This document shows positions 46,207 to 55,226 of a stretch of DNA of 64,000 nt, piece after piece. This stretch comes from a bacterium. GTDB taxonomy: Bacteria > Pseudomonadota > Alphaproteobacteria > SP197. The notes beneath the pieces are model-generated. The model saw only the letters and a program-made list of their open reading frames with translations. It ran no database searches and was not told the DNA's origin. The translations under genes were made by a program, and so were the position numbers. Every line of letters begins with the position of its first letter. Position 1 is the first letter of the stretch. Where the stretch lies: NCBI GenBank assembly GCA_028821455.1, contig JAPPGE010000047.1, positions 80,161 through 144,160 of the forward strand, in the 5' to 3' direction.

Positions 46207-47180
46207 GACTGTCGGGAAAGCGCATCCGCGATGGCGGTCACCGACATCGCGAAGTAGTCGGATCGGTTCCATTTGAGAATGGCCCGGTAGTTGTCGAACA
46301 CAAGGAAGGCAGGTCCATCGGTGCCGGAGGGCGAGACGAGCGATGCTGCGGCGTCCAGCGGAAGGACGGGAGTCTCACCCTGCCACGTCACGCCCCGAGA
46401 AAGCCACGTTTCAAGGGGCGCGACGTCGTCACGCGTGAAGTCGAATCCTGACGGCACGGTAACCGCACCACCCCACGGCATGCCTCGCTGCCATCCCGCA
46501 CGCGCCAGGTAGTTGGCAATCGAAGCAAAGACATCCCCCCGGTTCCGCCAGATGTCACGACGCCGATCGAGGTCCCAGTCCACTGCGAACCGGTTGAAAC
46601 TCGATGGCATGAACTGGCTCTGACCCATGGCGCCCGCCCAAGATCCCGTCATGTCGGTGCGGGCGATATGTCCCTCCTCGAGAATCGTCAGGGCATGGAG
46701 GAGTTCATTGCGGAAAAAGGTACTGCGCCGGCCATCGAAGGCGAGGGTCGCCACAGCGGCAATCACGTCAAAACCGCCGGTATAGCTCCCGAACCTCGTT
46801 TCAACGGCCCAGATGGCGACGATGTACTCGGCGTCGAATCCGTAGTGGGCGGCGATCGCCTCCAGAAGCGGACGGTGTTCGGCGTACTTTTCCGCCGCCC
46901 TCGCGATCAGGGACTCCGGCACCCGGCTTTCCATGTATTCGTCGAAGGTCAACACGCCTTCGGGCTGGCGGCGATCGAGCTCGATCACCCGCGCATCAGG
47001 CTCCAGTTCGGAAAGTGCCGCATCAAGGGTCTGCTGACTGATCCCGGCGGTTGAAGCCTCCGCGCGCACTCCGGCGAGAAACTCCTCCCACCCGGAAGCC
47101 CGGACTGAAGGCATGAAAAGCAGCAAGAGGGTGCTGCAGGCGAGCACCGCCACCGGCAGTCGTAGTGAATCAGGCAACAC
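46203..47180 (-). CDS. mltB: Lytic murein transglycosylase, MltB type
   Basis: A 325-residue exported enzyme cleaving glycan strands to anhydro-muropeptides. A hydrophobic signal segment (about residues 6-24, RLPVAVLACSTLLLLFM) is followed by the catalytic domain with the acid E in VAIWAVETRFGSYTG, then GAMGQSQFMPSSF and YDRRRDIW-like segments. GTG 47180 is chosen since GGGAGGAG lies 7 bases before it; the longer ATG frame reads into the regulator gene. It overlaps that regulator's stop by 11 bases. Confidence 0.91.
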   Translation of the reverse strand: MLPDSLRLPVAVLACSTLLLLFMPSVRASGWEEFLAGVRAEASTAGISQQTLDAALSELEPDARVIELDRRQPEGVLTFDEYMESRVPESLIARAAEKYAEHRPLLEAIAAHYGFDAEYIVAIWAVETRFGSYTGGFDVIAAVATLAFDGRRSTFFRNELLHALTILEEGHIARTDMTGSWAGAMGQSQFMPSSFNRFAVDWDLDRRRDIWRNRGDVFASIANYLARAGWQRGMPWGGAVTVPSGFDFTRDDVAPLETWLSRGVTWQGETPVLPLDAAASLVSPSGTDGPAFLVFDNYRAILKWNRSDYFAMSVTAIADALSRQS

Positions 47181-48111
47181 CGCGCCGCTCCTCCCGTGGC
47201 GGACGACCGAACAGTTCGCGATAGCGGTGACTGAAATGCGAGGCTGACACAAATCCCGCGGAAAGGGCGATCGACAGGATCGAAGTCGATCCCTGCAGCA
47301 ACATCAGGCGGGCATGATGCAGTCGAAGCTCCCGGTAGTAGCGTGAAGGGGATCGCCCCAGGTGTCTGGTGAACAGGCGTTCCAGTTGCCGGGTCGAAAG
47401 GCTCACGCTTCTGGCGATGTCGGGAATCGTCAGCGGCTCTTCGAGATTGCGTTCCATGACATCGATAGCGGCCAGAACCTTCGCATCACTGACCCCGGTG
47501 CGTGAATGGAGCGCCATCCGCTGCCGGTCATCGGATTGCCGGATCCTCTCGTGAATGAACTGTTCGGAAACCCGGCCGGCCAGTTCGACGCCGTGATCGA
47601 GCATGATGAGATGAAGCATGAGATCGAGCGAGGCCGTTCCGCCCGAGCATGTGATCCTGTTGCGGTCGATCTCGAACAGGTCGTCAGTCACCTCGATGTC
47701 CGGATAGAGTTCGGTAAAGCTCTCGTGATCTTCCCAGTGAATGGTGCAGCGATGCCCCCGGATCAGGCCGGCGCGGGCAAGAATGTGCGTCCCTGTACAC
47801 AGGCTTCCCATGACGGTGCCCTGGCGCGCCAGCTTGCGCAGCCAGGCCATGACTGACCTGTCAGCGAACTTCTGGGCATCGATTCCCGAACAGACGAACA
47901 ATGTCTCGCAGGCGGAAACGTCGCTCATCGCATGATGGGGCACGACCTCCATGCCGTTGCTGGCCTTGACCGGCCGGCCGTCGCGCGAGATGAACGTCCA
48001 GCGGTAATGGGTGGCGCCACTCATGCGGTTGGCCGAACGCAACGGCTCGACGGCGGCAGCGAAAGCCATCATCGAAAAATCCGGGATCAGGAGAAAGGCG
48101 AAGGACTTCAC
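47170..48111 (-). CDS. GlxA-family transcriptional regulator (DJ-1/PfpI domain + AraC helix-turn-helix)
   Basis: A 313-residue two-domain regulator. Residues 1 to about 180 are a DJ-1/PfpI-like fold (AFLLIPDFSMMAFAAAVEPL, SLCTGTHILARAGL) that probably senses a small molecule. The last 100 residues form an AraC/XylS HTH (NLEEPLTIPDIARSVSLSTRQLERLF, ALSAGFVSASHFSHRYRELFG). Relatives control carnitine, choline and arginine catabolism. GTG 48111 is preferred; GTG 48117 is possible. The target is unknown, and the nearest candidate metabolic genes lie elsewhere in the window. Confidence 0.87.
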   Translation of the reverse strand: MKSFAFLLIPDFSMMAFAAAVEPLRSANRMSGATHYRWTFISRDGRPVKASNGMEVVPHHAMSDVSACETLFVCSGIDAQKFADRSVMAWLRKLARQGTVMGSLCTGTHILARAGLIRGHRCTIHWEDHESFTELYPDIEVTDDLFEIDRNRITCSGGTASLDLMLHLIMLDHGVELAGRVSEQFIHERIRQSDDRQRMALHSRTGVSDAKVLAAIDVMERNLEEPLTIPDIARSVSLSTRQLERLFTRHLGRSPSRYYRELRLHHARLMLLQGSTSILSIALSAGFVSASHFSHRYRELFGRPPREERRGVA

Positions 48112-48185
48112 AACCACTGTCCCCGATGCCTGCCAAGCATACCAGGGGGTGTGCGCGCCGGGGAGCAGGTTGTCAATCCCGGCAC

Positions 48186-50315
48186 TCAGGCCTCCCCTGC
48201 CGAGTCGAGACGGACGTAGGCCGGCGATGTTCGGCCGCCACGGACTTCGCCGAAATAGACCGTCATGTGCGGATAGGGAATCTCGATACCGGCCTCGTCG
48301 AATCCCAGTTTGAGGCGTCTGAGGTACTCGCGGCGTACGCCCCACTGATACCCGGCAAGAGTGCGGATCCGGAACCTCAGGGTCACCGACGAATCACCCA
48401 GATCATTGACACCCAGCACCTCGAGGTCTCCGGCAAGACGTTCGTTCAGTGTGTCATCGCTGCGTGCTTCCTCGTCGATCCGCCGCACCACATCGATCAC
48501 CTTGTCCGTGTTCTCCTGGTAGGCGACACCGATGTCGATCACCGCGTAGCCGAAGTCCCGCATCATGTTGGTGACAGACGAGATGTCCCCGAAGGGAATG
48601 GTATGTACGTAGCCACTCAGGTCGCGCAACTGCACCGTGCGCACGGACACGCTCTCGACTCCGCCCATCTTGCCGCCGGCCTCGATCCAGTCACCCACCG
48701 TGAACTGGTTCTCGAACAGGATGAACGTGCCAGTGATAATGTCCTTGATGAGGGACTGGGCGCCAAATCCGATGGCGAGCCCGACCACGCCGGCACCTGC
48801 GAGCAATGGAGTGATGTCGAGTCCGAGCTCTCCGAGAATCGTCATGACGGCCACGCTGCCAATCACCACGACAAGAATGTTCCTCGCCAGTGGGAGAAGG
48901 GTGAGGACTCGCGGGTTGGTCCCTTCCCCGTGACTGCGCCTGAGCTGGTTGGCGATGACACCGTCGCCGACTTCCCAGGCCAGCACGGCGATCACCACAA
49001 TCACGATGATCGCTATCAGCCTCCCCAGGAGATCGAGCCCCTCGGACGACAGGAAAATGTGCGTCGCCTCGACTCCCCAACTCTCCAGCGCGGCGATGAT
49101 GGCGACCGTCCAGATCACCACATTGGTAAGGGCGCCTACAAGATAGAGATAGCGATTGCTGCGCCGCTCGAGATCCGGAAATCTCTCCCGCAGGTCAGCA
49201 CCAATGCGAAAGAGCCTCGACAGGGTTCGCCGCGCCAGGGTGCTGGCCAATGCTCCGGCCAGTCCGGCAAGAAACGTGAAGGCAAGGCCATGGAGGATGA
49301 ACATCGTGCCCGAGCGTGCCTCGAAGACCCACACGGTGAAGGTGATGGCAACCGCAAGAACGGCCACGACATGCCAGACATCACCGAGGCGAGAACGCAT
49401 GAAGTGCGTCCGGCCATCCGCACCACCGCCGATCCAGGCAGCAACGCCAGCCCGGTTCTGCAGGATGACGACAATCGCCATGATGGCGAGGACCAGCCCG
49501 ACGACACGCACCAGAGAGTCGACGCTCGCTACGGGTGCACCCATCGTCAGCAACAGGTCCGTGGCCAGGAATCCCGCGAGTCCAACTCCCCAGAAGCGGT
49601 TGAACCAGACCACCAGGTAGGCCGCCTCGCGATCGGCAATCGGGAGCAGCCGGATGGTCGGGCGCAGCGGTGACAGGATGACGCGGACCAGAACGACGGC
49701 AATGGCGTAGAGTCCGGTGATCGTGGCTGCCGTGAAGACGACGGCCATGGCGACGGCGTCAGGCGTCAGAACGAAGGTGGCAAGCCAGGTCACAAGGAGG
49801 AAGCCCATGACCGGCGCAATTTCAAGCAGAAATCGGGACCCGGCATCGATCAGCCGCTCCATCACGCTTCCGCCCTCGTCCTCCTGCAACCTCTTCCGCG
49901 GAGCAGTTGTGAAACCGAGGAATGCCAGCCAGGCGAGGATGCCAGCGGCAAGGGCGAGTCCGGCCTGGCCCGCGATCCGGAAGAGGCTGGATCCGAAATC
50001 CTGACGCGACACGCTATCGATGATCCAGCCCGTCAACTGTCTGCCATCATCTAGATTCGCCAGGAGGTCCTTCAGTCTCTGATCGAGTCCGGAGATACCG
50101 GAGCCGTTCTCCTGTCCAGGGGCTTCGTCTCCGGTCGATGTCAGTGCATTGAGTCTGTCGATCAGTTGCTGGCGCTTGACGGGATCCTCGAGAATGGACA
50201 CGAGTTCGGGGATGGTGTCGACAGTCTCCTGTGCGGCAGCAGGCGCAAGAGGCAATGCGATCATCCACAGTGCGAACAGTCCCGGAAGCGGGAGATGGCG
50301 CAACACGGTCAGCAT
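48186..50315 (-). CDS. Large mechanosensitive channel of the MscS family
   Basis: A 709-residue inner-membrane channel that opens under membrane tension in osmotic downshift. A signal peptide (residues 1-27, ending APAAAQ) is followed by a periplasmic stretch and about ten membrane helices. The MscS pore helix is LLAGAGVVGLAIGFGAQSLI, followed by the beta domain (FENQFTVGDWIEAGGKMGGV) and a C-terminal mixed domain. The extra N-terminal helices put it with the larger YbdG/YnaI/MscM types rather than MscS itself. ATG 50315 is chosen for the signal peptide. Confidence 0.9.
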   Translation of the reverse strand: MLTVLRHLPLPGLFALWMIALPLAPAAAQETVDTIPELVSILEDPVKRQQLIDRLNALTSTGDEAPGQENGSGISGLDQRLKDLLANLDDGRQLTGWIIDSVSRQDFGSSLFRIAGQAGLALAAGILAWLAFLGFTTAPRKRLQEDEGGSVMERLIDAGSRFLLEIAPVMGFLLVTWLATFVLTPDAVAMAVVFTAATITGLYAIAVVLVRVILSPLRPTIRLLPIADREAAYLVVWFNRFWGVGLAGFLATDLLLTMGAPVASVDSLVRVVGLVLAIMAIVVILQNRAGVAAWIGGGADGRTHFMRSRLGDVWHVVAVLAVAITFTVWVFEARSGTMFILHGLAFTFLAGLAGALASTLARRTLSRLFRIGADLRERFPDLERRSNRYLYLVGALTNVVIWTVAIIAALESWGVEATHIFLSSEGLDLLGRLIAIIVIVVIAVLAWEVGDGVIANQLRRSHGEGTNPRVLTLLPLARNILVVVIGSVAVMTILGELGLDITPLLAGAGVVGLAIGFGAQSLIKDIITGTFILFENQFTVGDWIEAGGKMGGVESVSVRTVQLRDLSGYVHTIPFGDISSVTNMMRDFGYAVIDIGVAYQENTDKVIDVVRRIDEEARSDDTLNERLAGDLEVLGVNDLGDSSVTLRFRIRTLAGYQWGVRREYLRRLKLGFDEAGIEIPYPHMTVYFGEVRGGRTSPAYVRLDSAGEA

Positions 50316-50608
50316 GAACTGGCATCCCGGATACTGGGTCGGTTGAGTGTAGCGATGCCGGGATGGCAATCCAGTCGCCAGGAGAATCCCGCACAATGAG
50401 CGGTGGACTGCTCTGGTGCCATCGTGCGGAACGCACTCCATCGGCCTTGGAACAGCGCCCGGTCTCGGCCCTCCCGGCGTGATCCGGCCGTTCGACATTT
50501 CGCCGTGACCGGGGCAGCGCGATTCGACCTTTCCCCGCGCTTGAGCGAAGGCCCCCCTGCCGATACAGTCCGCACCGCGAGTGAAGACAGTCCGATCGGG
50601 AATCATCC

Positions 50609-50746
50609 ATGGCCGAAGTCATCGCCGACTGGCAACGCGCTAACAGCGAACACCTTTCCACCTACAAGCGGGTCATGCGCCTGACCGTGGCGTCGACGGT
50701 GTCATGTGCCGTTATTCTCGTGCTGCTTGCCGTTTTCCTGCTTTGA
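50609..50746 (+). CDS. aa3-type cytochrome c oxidase subunit IV
   Basis: A 45-residue protein missed by length cut-offs. It has a short polar N-terminus ending in EHLSTYKRVMRLTVAS and one membrane helix (about residues 25-45, ending VILVLLAVFLL). This matches the small bacterial subunit IV (COX4_pro_2) of alphaproteobacterial aa3 oxidases, which has the T-Y then helix then L-A-x-F-L-L pattern. It sits in the inner membrane with no cox operon near, as is common. The TGA overlaps a TTG start of the next gene, so the two are probably coupled. Confidence 0.75.
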   Translation: MAEVIADWQRANSEHLSTYKRVMRLTVASTVSCAVILVLLAVFLL

Positions 50747-51219
50747 AAATCATTTCCGGGGGGCAGACGGGCGCCGACCGGGCGGCACTCGATGCCGCAC
50801 TGTCCAGTGGTGAGCCGGTCGGCGGGTGGTGTCCCAGGGGCCGAATGGCTGAAGACGGCGCCATAGACGACCGCTACCCACTGACCGAGACCTCCCGGCG
50901 TGACTATACCCAGCGCACGCGCTTCAACGTGCGCGATTCCGACGCCACGCTCATCGTGGCGCGTCGGCCGTTGACAGGAGGTACCGCGCTCACCGAAAGG
51001 CTGGCACTGGCATCCGGCAAACCCTGCCTCGTGGTGCATCCAGACGAGACCCCGGATGCCATCGCCGTCTGCCGGAGCTGGATGGAGCGGCATGGGGTGC
51101 AGACTCTCAATGTCGCCGGTCCGCGCCACAGCACCAACGCCTCAGCCTACTCCGACACCAGACGCATCATGGATGCCCTGCTCACCTTCTACTCCTCATC
51201 GTGCAGCAGCCGCAGGTAG
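50743..51219 (+). CDS. SLOG-family putative molybdenum carrier-like Rossmann protein
   Basis: A 158-residue cytoplasmic protein. IISGGQTGADRAALDAAL (residues 3-20), GGWCPRGRMAEDG and RFNVRDSDATLIVA are hallmarks of the MoCo_carrier/YpsA branch of the SLOG superfamily, nucleotide-binding Rossmannoid proteins. The database name molybdenum carrier rests on thin evidence, and the ligand is unknown. The start is TTG 50743, overlapping the upstream TGA; ATG 50704 would extend 13 residues in a frame that overlaps the small subunit gene. The 3' end overlaps rsgA on the other strand by 31 bases. Confidence 0.8.
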   Translation: MKIISGGQTGADRAALDAALSSGEPVGGWCPRGRMAEDGAIDDRYPLTETSRRDYTQRTRFNVRDSDATLIVARRPLTGGTALTERLALASGKPCLVVHPDETPDAIAVCRSWMERHGVQTLNVAGPRHSTNASAYSDTRRIMDALLTFYSSSCSSRR

Positions 51220-52106
51220 GTCTCCATGCGGCCTGCCGGAATAGCCCCGGACCGGACCGCCACACGCACGGCGCATCCCGGTTCGTGGTCGTGAGTGCAG
51301 TCACGGAACCGGCAGCGATGGCCGGTCTCATCGATGTCGGGGAACAGCGCGGAGAGTTCTTCGCGGGTGATGCCGGCAAGGCCCAGGGAACGGATTCCCG
51401 GAGTATCGATGAGGGATGTGCCGCCACCGAGGTCATAAAGCGATGAACGGGCGGTGGTGTGCCTCCCCTGCCGCCGCCGACCGCCGAGACCTCCGACGCG
51501 GGCGCTCCGCGAGCCGGTCAGCGCGTTGACAAGGGAGGACTTTCCGACACCGCTCGGCCCGGTCAGGACAACGGTCTGTCCCTCGATGCAACAGACCAGC
51601 CGGTCGAGTCCCTCCCCGGTCGCCGCAGAAGCCTCAACAATCGTCAGTCCCGCCCTGCGGTATTCGGCAAGATCCGGACGAGGCCTCTCGAGGTCGATCT
51701 TGTTGAGCACGACGATGACCCCGACACCACCTCTGGCGGCGATCACCGTGTAGCGGTCGATGATACGCGGATGGAACGGCGGATTGGCCACCGAGACGAC
51801 GACGAGGGCGTGATCGACGTTGGCTGCGAGAACGTGTTCCGTGGCACTCCCGGAAGATCGCCTGCTGGCATCACGTCGCCAGCGAGCCAGCACCCCGCGT
51901 CTCTCAAGGACCGAGTCGATCCTCGGCGGTCTGGTTCCCGTCGTGACGAGCACCCGGTCGCCCACCACCGGATAGGGATTGATGCCCGGGCGTGGAGCGC
52001 AGCGTACCGGGCCACCATCCAGTTCCACGGTCACGAGTATGCCGTGCACCTCGATGACACGACAGATGCTGCCATTCCCCGTTGTCGACTTGGCAGGTCC
52101 TGTCAC
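51189..52106 (-). CDS. rsgA: Ribosome small-subunit GTPase RsgA
   Basis: A 305-residue circularly permuted GTPase that checks late 30S assembly. An OB-fold N-terminus precedes the permuted G motifs in the order NKID (G4), GPSGVGKSSL (G1) and DTPGIRSLG (G3). The zinc-binding tail is CRFRDCTHDHEPGC. GTG 52106 overlaps the ettA TGA by 4 bases and fits the family length; the frame upstream only overlaps ettA. Its end overlaps the SLOG gene in a convergent layout. Confidence 0.93.
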   Translation of the reverse strand: MTGPAKSTTGNGSICRVIEVHGILVTVELDGGPVRCAPRPGINPYPVVGDRVLVTTGTRPPRIDSVLERRGVLARWRRDASRRSSGSATEHVLAANVDHALVVVSVANPPFHPRIIDRYTVIAARGGVGVIVVLNKIDLERPRPDLAEYRRAGLTIVEASAATGEGLDRLVCCIEGQTVVLTGPSGVGKSSLVNALTGSRSARVGGLGGRRRQGRHTTARSSLYDLGGGTSLIDTPGIRSLGLAGITREELSALFPDIDETGHRCRFRDCTHDHEPGCAVRVAVRSGAIPAGRMETYLRLLHDEE

Positions 52107-53779
52107 CGTGTCAGCGGCCTGTACCTGATCCGGCGGGGATCGTGCGCTCCCAGTCGCCTGATCCTGTCCTCTTCGTAGGCTTCGTAGTTGCCCTCGAACC
52201 ACTCGACGTGGCTGTCACCCTCGAAGGCGACGATGTGGGTGGCAAGGCGGTCGAGGAACCAGCGGTCATGACTGATGATCACGATACATCCGGCAAAGCC
52301 CATCAAGGCCTCCTCGAGGGCCCTCAGGGTATCGACATCGAGATCGTTGGACGGTTCGTCAAGAAAGAGGACATTGGCTCCGGACTTCAGCATGGTAGCG
52401 AGGTGCACGCGATTGCGTTCACCTCCCGACAGTTCGCCGACCTTCTTCTGCTGGTCGGGACCGCGAAATCCGAATGCACCCACATAGGCGCGGCTCGACA
52501 CCTCCATTGCGCCCATGGGCAGTGTCTCGGCGCCGCCTGTGATCTGCTCCCACACTGTCGCTCCGGGATCGAGGTCATCACGGTCCTGGTCAACGTAGCC
52601 GGTGACCACCGTGTCGCCGATGGCGATGGATCCCCCATCCGGCGTGTCGCGAGCGGTCAGCATCTTCACGAGTGTCGTCTTGCCGGCGCCATTGGCGCCT
52701 ATGACGCCAACGATTCCGGCTCGGGGCAGGGTGAATTCGAGGCCCTCCATGAGCAACCGGTCACCGAAGGCCTTCGACAGTCCCTCGACACGGATCACCA
52801 GATCGCCGAGGCGAGGTCCCGGCGGGATGGCGATGCGACCACGTGCCGGTCCTTCCGCCCGGTTGCGGCTCTCGGCAAGAAGGTCCTCATAGGCGCCCAG
52901 GCGCGCCCGCCCCTTCGTGCGTCTTGCCCCGGGTGACGAGCGAACCCACTCCAGCTCACGCGCAAGCGCCTTCCGCCGTGCCTCCTCTTCCCTGCCCTGC
53001 CTTCGCAGCCGTTCCTGCTTGCTCTCCAGCCATCTCGAGTAGTTCCCTTCGAAGGGAATGCCTTCACCGCGATCGAGTTCAAGAATCCAACCGGCCACGT
53101 TTTCCAGGAAATAGCGATCATGCGTCACCGCCACGACGGTTCCCTCATATGCAGCGAGATGGCGTTCCAGCCATGCCACACATTCGGCATCGAGGTGGTT
53201 GGTCGGCTCGTCAAGGAGAAGAAGGTCGGGTTTCCGCAGGAGCAGGCGGCACAGCGCCACCCGCCGCTTCTCGCCCCCTGAGAGATGCCCGACATTGGCA
53301 TCGCCCGGCGGCAGGCGCAGCGCATTCATGGCGATCTCCAGCGTGCGTTCAAGGTCCCAGCCGCCTACGGCATCAATCTGTTGCTGAATCTCGCCCTGTT
53401 CCTCGATCAGCGCATTCATCTCGTTGTCGTCAAGGGGTTCGGCGAAGCGCGCGGATACCTCGTTGAAACGCTCCAGCAGGACCTTCGTTTCCGCCATCGC
53501 CTCCATGACATTGCCCATGACGTCCTTCGAGGGGTCGAGCTCCGGTTCCTGGGGCAGATACCCAACCGTTGCCTGGGCAGCCGCCCAGGCCTCGCCATCG
53601 AAGTCCGGTTCTGCACCGGCCATGATTCTCAGCAGCGTGGATTTGCCGGCGCCATTGGGCCCGAGTACGCCGATCTTGGCGCCAGGCAGGAATGAGAGCC
53701 AGATGTTCCGCAGAACGGTTCTGCCTCCAGGCCAGGTCTTGGTAAGACCCTTCATGACATAGACAAACTGGTAGGACAC
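52103..53779 (-). CDS. ettA: Energy-dependent translational throttle protein EttA (ABC-F)
   Basis: A 558-residue soluble ABC-F ATPase with two nucleotide-binding domains and no membrane part. Domain 1 has GPNGAGKSTLLR and LSGGEKRRVAL; domain 2 has GANGAGKTTLVK and LSGGERNRVHL. The charged P-site tRNA-interaction linker between them is present (RWLESKQERLRRQGREEEARRKAL). In E. coli EttA gates the first elongation step by the ATP/ADP ratio. It heads the ettA-rsgA pair and diverges from dinB. Confidence 0.94.
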   Translation of the reverse strand: MSYQFVYVMKGLTKTWPGGRTVLRNIWLSFLPGAKIGVLGPNGAGKSTLLRIMAGAEPDFDGEAWAAAQATVGYLPQEPELDPSKDVMGNVMEAMAETKVLLERFNEVSARFAEPLDDNEMNALIEEQGEIQQQIDAVGGWDLERTLEIAMNALRLPPGDANVGHLSGGEKRRVALCRLLLRKPDLLLLDEPTNHLDAECVAWLERHLAAYEGTVVAVTHDRYFLENVAGWILELDRGEGIPFEGNYSRWLESKQERLRRQGREEEARRKALARELEWVRSSPGARRTKGRARLGAYEDLLAESRNRAEGPARGRIAIPPGPRLGDLVIRVEGLSKAFGDRLLMEGLEFTLPRAGIVGVIGANGAGKTTLVKMLTARDTPDGGSIAIGDTVVTGYVDQDRDDLDPGATVWEQITGGAETLPMGAMEVSSRAYVGAFGFRGPDQQKKVGELSGGERNRVHLATMLKSGANVLFLDEPSNDLDVDTLRALEEALMGFAGCIVIISHDRWFLDRLATHIVAFEGDSHVEWFEGNYEAYEEDRIRRLGAHDPRRIRYRPLTR

Positions 53780-53897
53780 GGTCGGCGGCCTTCTGTACCT
53801 GATACTGCGTCATGTTAGCACGACACGGACATCGCAAGACGCGTGGGCACCCCGTGGATTTTGGCCAACGGCGTGCGCGATGCCTTATGCTTGTCAC

Positions 53898-55169
53898 ATG
53901 AAGTCCCTTTGCCGCACATGCGGCCATCGGCTGCAATCCGGTTTCGAGACTTGCGATGCCTGCGGGTCACGACGCATCGTGCGCCATCGGGAGCTTGATG
54001 ACCTTGCCATCGCCCATCTCGATTGCGACGCCTTCTATGCGACTATCGAGAAACGGGATCGGCCGGAACTTGCCGATTTACCGGTGATCGTTGGCGGCCG
54101 CCATCGCGGGGTAGTTGCCGCCTGCTGCTACATTGCCCGGTCCTTCGGCGTGCGCTCGGCCATGCCGATGTTCCGAGCTCTGAAGCTGTGTCCCGAGGCC
54201 CATGTAATTGCCCCGGAGATGAGAAAGTACGTCGCGACGGGAAAAGAAGTCCGCACCATGATGCAGAACGTTACGCCGCTGGTTGAGACACTCTCCATCG
54301 ACGAGGCGTTCATGGATCTCTCCGGAACCGGGGCCCTGCACGGTGGTTCGCCCGCCCAGACGCTTGCCCGCCTGGCCAACCAGATTGAACAGGAACTGGG
54401 CATCACGGTCTCCATCGGACTGAGTTATAACAAGTTTCTTGCCAAGATCGCCTCCGATCTCGACAAGCCTCGTGGGTTTGCGATCATCGGTCGTGGTGAG
54501 GCACGACGCTTTCTTGCCGACAAACCCGTCAGCCTTCTCTGGGGCGTGGGCGATGCAACCCGCCGCCGCCTGGCCCGCGACGGCATCACCCTGATCGGCG
54601 ATCTTGCCCGCATCGATGAAGCGGAACTGGTCTTACGCTACGGCAAGATTGGTCACCGATTCTTCCAGTTCAGCCGGGGTGAAGATGATCGAACGGTGGA
54701 ACCGGAAGGAGAGACCCGGAGTATCTCTTCAGAGACCACCCTCCATGACGACACGGCGGAGTTTGCGATATTGCGCAGGGTACTCTGGCAGCTCTCGGAG
54801 AACGTCGCCGAACGCATGAAGAAGGCCGGCTTGGCCGCAAGGGGTGTCGCGCTCAAGCTGAAGACTTCGAACTTCCGGATCATCACCCGCACCCGCCACC
54901 TGCAACATCCCACCCGGTCGGCCGAGGAGATCTTTCTCGTCGGCGAGGGACTGCTGGCCCGTGAAACCGATGGCCGGACCTTCCGCCTGATCGGCATCGG
55001 CGTTCACGACTTCGTCGAGTCCGGAGACACCGCGTTTGGCGACCTCTTCGATCACGCGCGAAAGCAGTCGAACGCACGGGTCGACGAGGCGCTCGATGCC
55101 GTCCGCGAAAGATTCGGGAAGGACTCCCTCGTCAGGGGCCGCGCCTTCGGCGACCCTTCGGAGCGATAA
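53898..55169 (+). CDS. dinB: DNA polymerase IV with N-terminal zinc ribbon
   Basis: A 423-residue Y-family translesion polymerase. Residues 1-30 carry C5-x2-C8 and C19-x2-C22, a small zinc-ribbon-like module found in many alphaproteobacterial DinB proteins. The palm has LDCDAFY (D42, D44) and SIDEAFMDL, the catalytic acids. The thumb and little finger domains follow. The start is chosen at 53898 just before the first cysteine; ATG 53880 adds six residues. I find no GTTC-N7-GTTC SOS box upstream, so SOS control is not shown. Confidence 0.93.
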   Translation: MKSLCRTCGHRLQSGFETCDACGSRRIVRHRELDDLAIAHLDCDAFYATIEKRDRPELADLPVIVGGRHRGVVAACCYIARSFGVRSAMPMFRALKLCPEAHVIAPEMRKYVATGKEVRTMMQNVTPLVETLSIDEAFMDLSGTGALHGGSPAQTLARLANQIEQELGITVSIGLSYNKFLAKIASDLDKPRGFAIIGRGEARRFLADKPVSLLWGVGDATRRRLARDGITLIGDLARIDEAELVLRYGKIGHRFFQFSRGEDDRTVEPEGETRSISSETTLHDDTAEFAILRRVLWQLSENVAERMKKAGLAARGVALKLKTSNFRIITRTRHLQHPTRSAEEIFLVGEGLLARETDGRTFRLIGIGVHDFVESGDTAFGDLFDHARKQSNARVDEALDAVRERFGKDSLVRGRAFGDPSER

Positions 55170-55172
55170 GCA

Positions 55173-55207
55173 ATCAGGGCGCCAGGCGCAGCACCTGGCG
55201 CCCTGAT
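55173..55207. terminator. Perfect 14-base hairpin between convergent dinB and hsp20
   Basis: Arms 55173-55186 and 55194-55207 (core CAGGGCGCCAGG) pair perfectly around a 7-base loop, directly after the dinB stop and 20 bases from the hsp20 stop. There is no T run on either side, so termination may be partial or the hairpin may mainly protect mRNA ends. It can serve both strands. Confidence 0.65.
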
Positions 55208-55226
55208 GCAGGATGGAGCGGAGGCG

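Noticed and set aside
53780-53897. SOS box before dinB
   Set aside because: I looked for GTTC-N7-GTTC and GAAC-N7-GAAC in the divergent ettA-dinB gap and saw neither.
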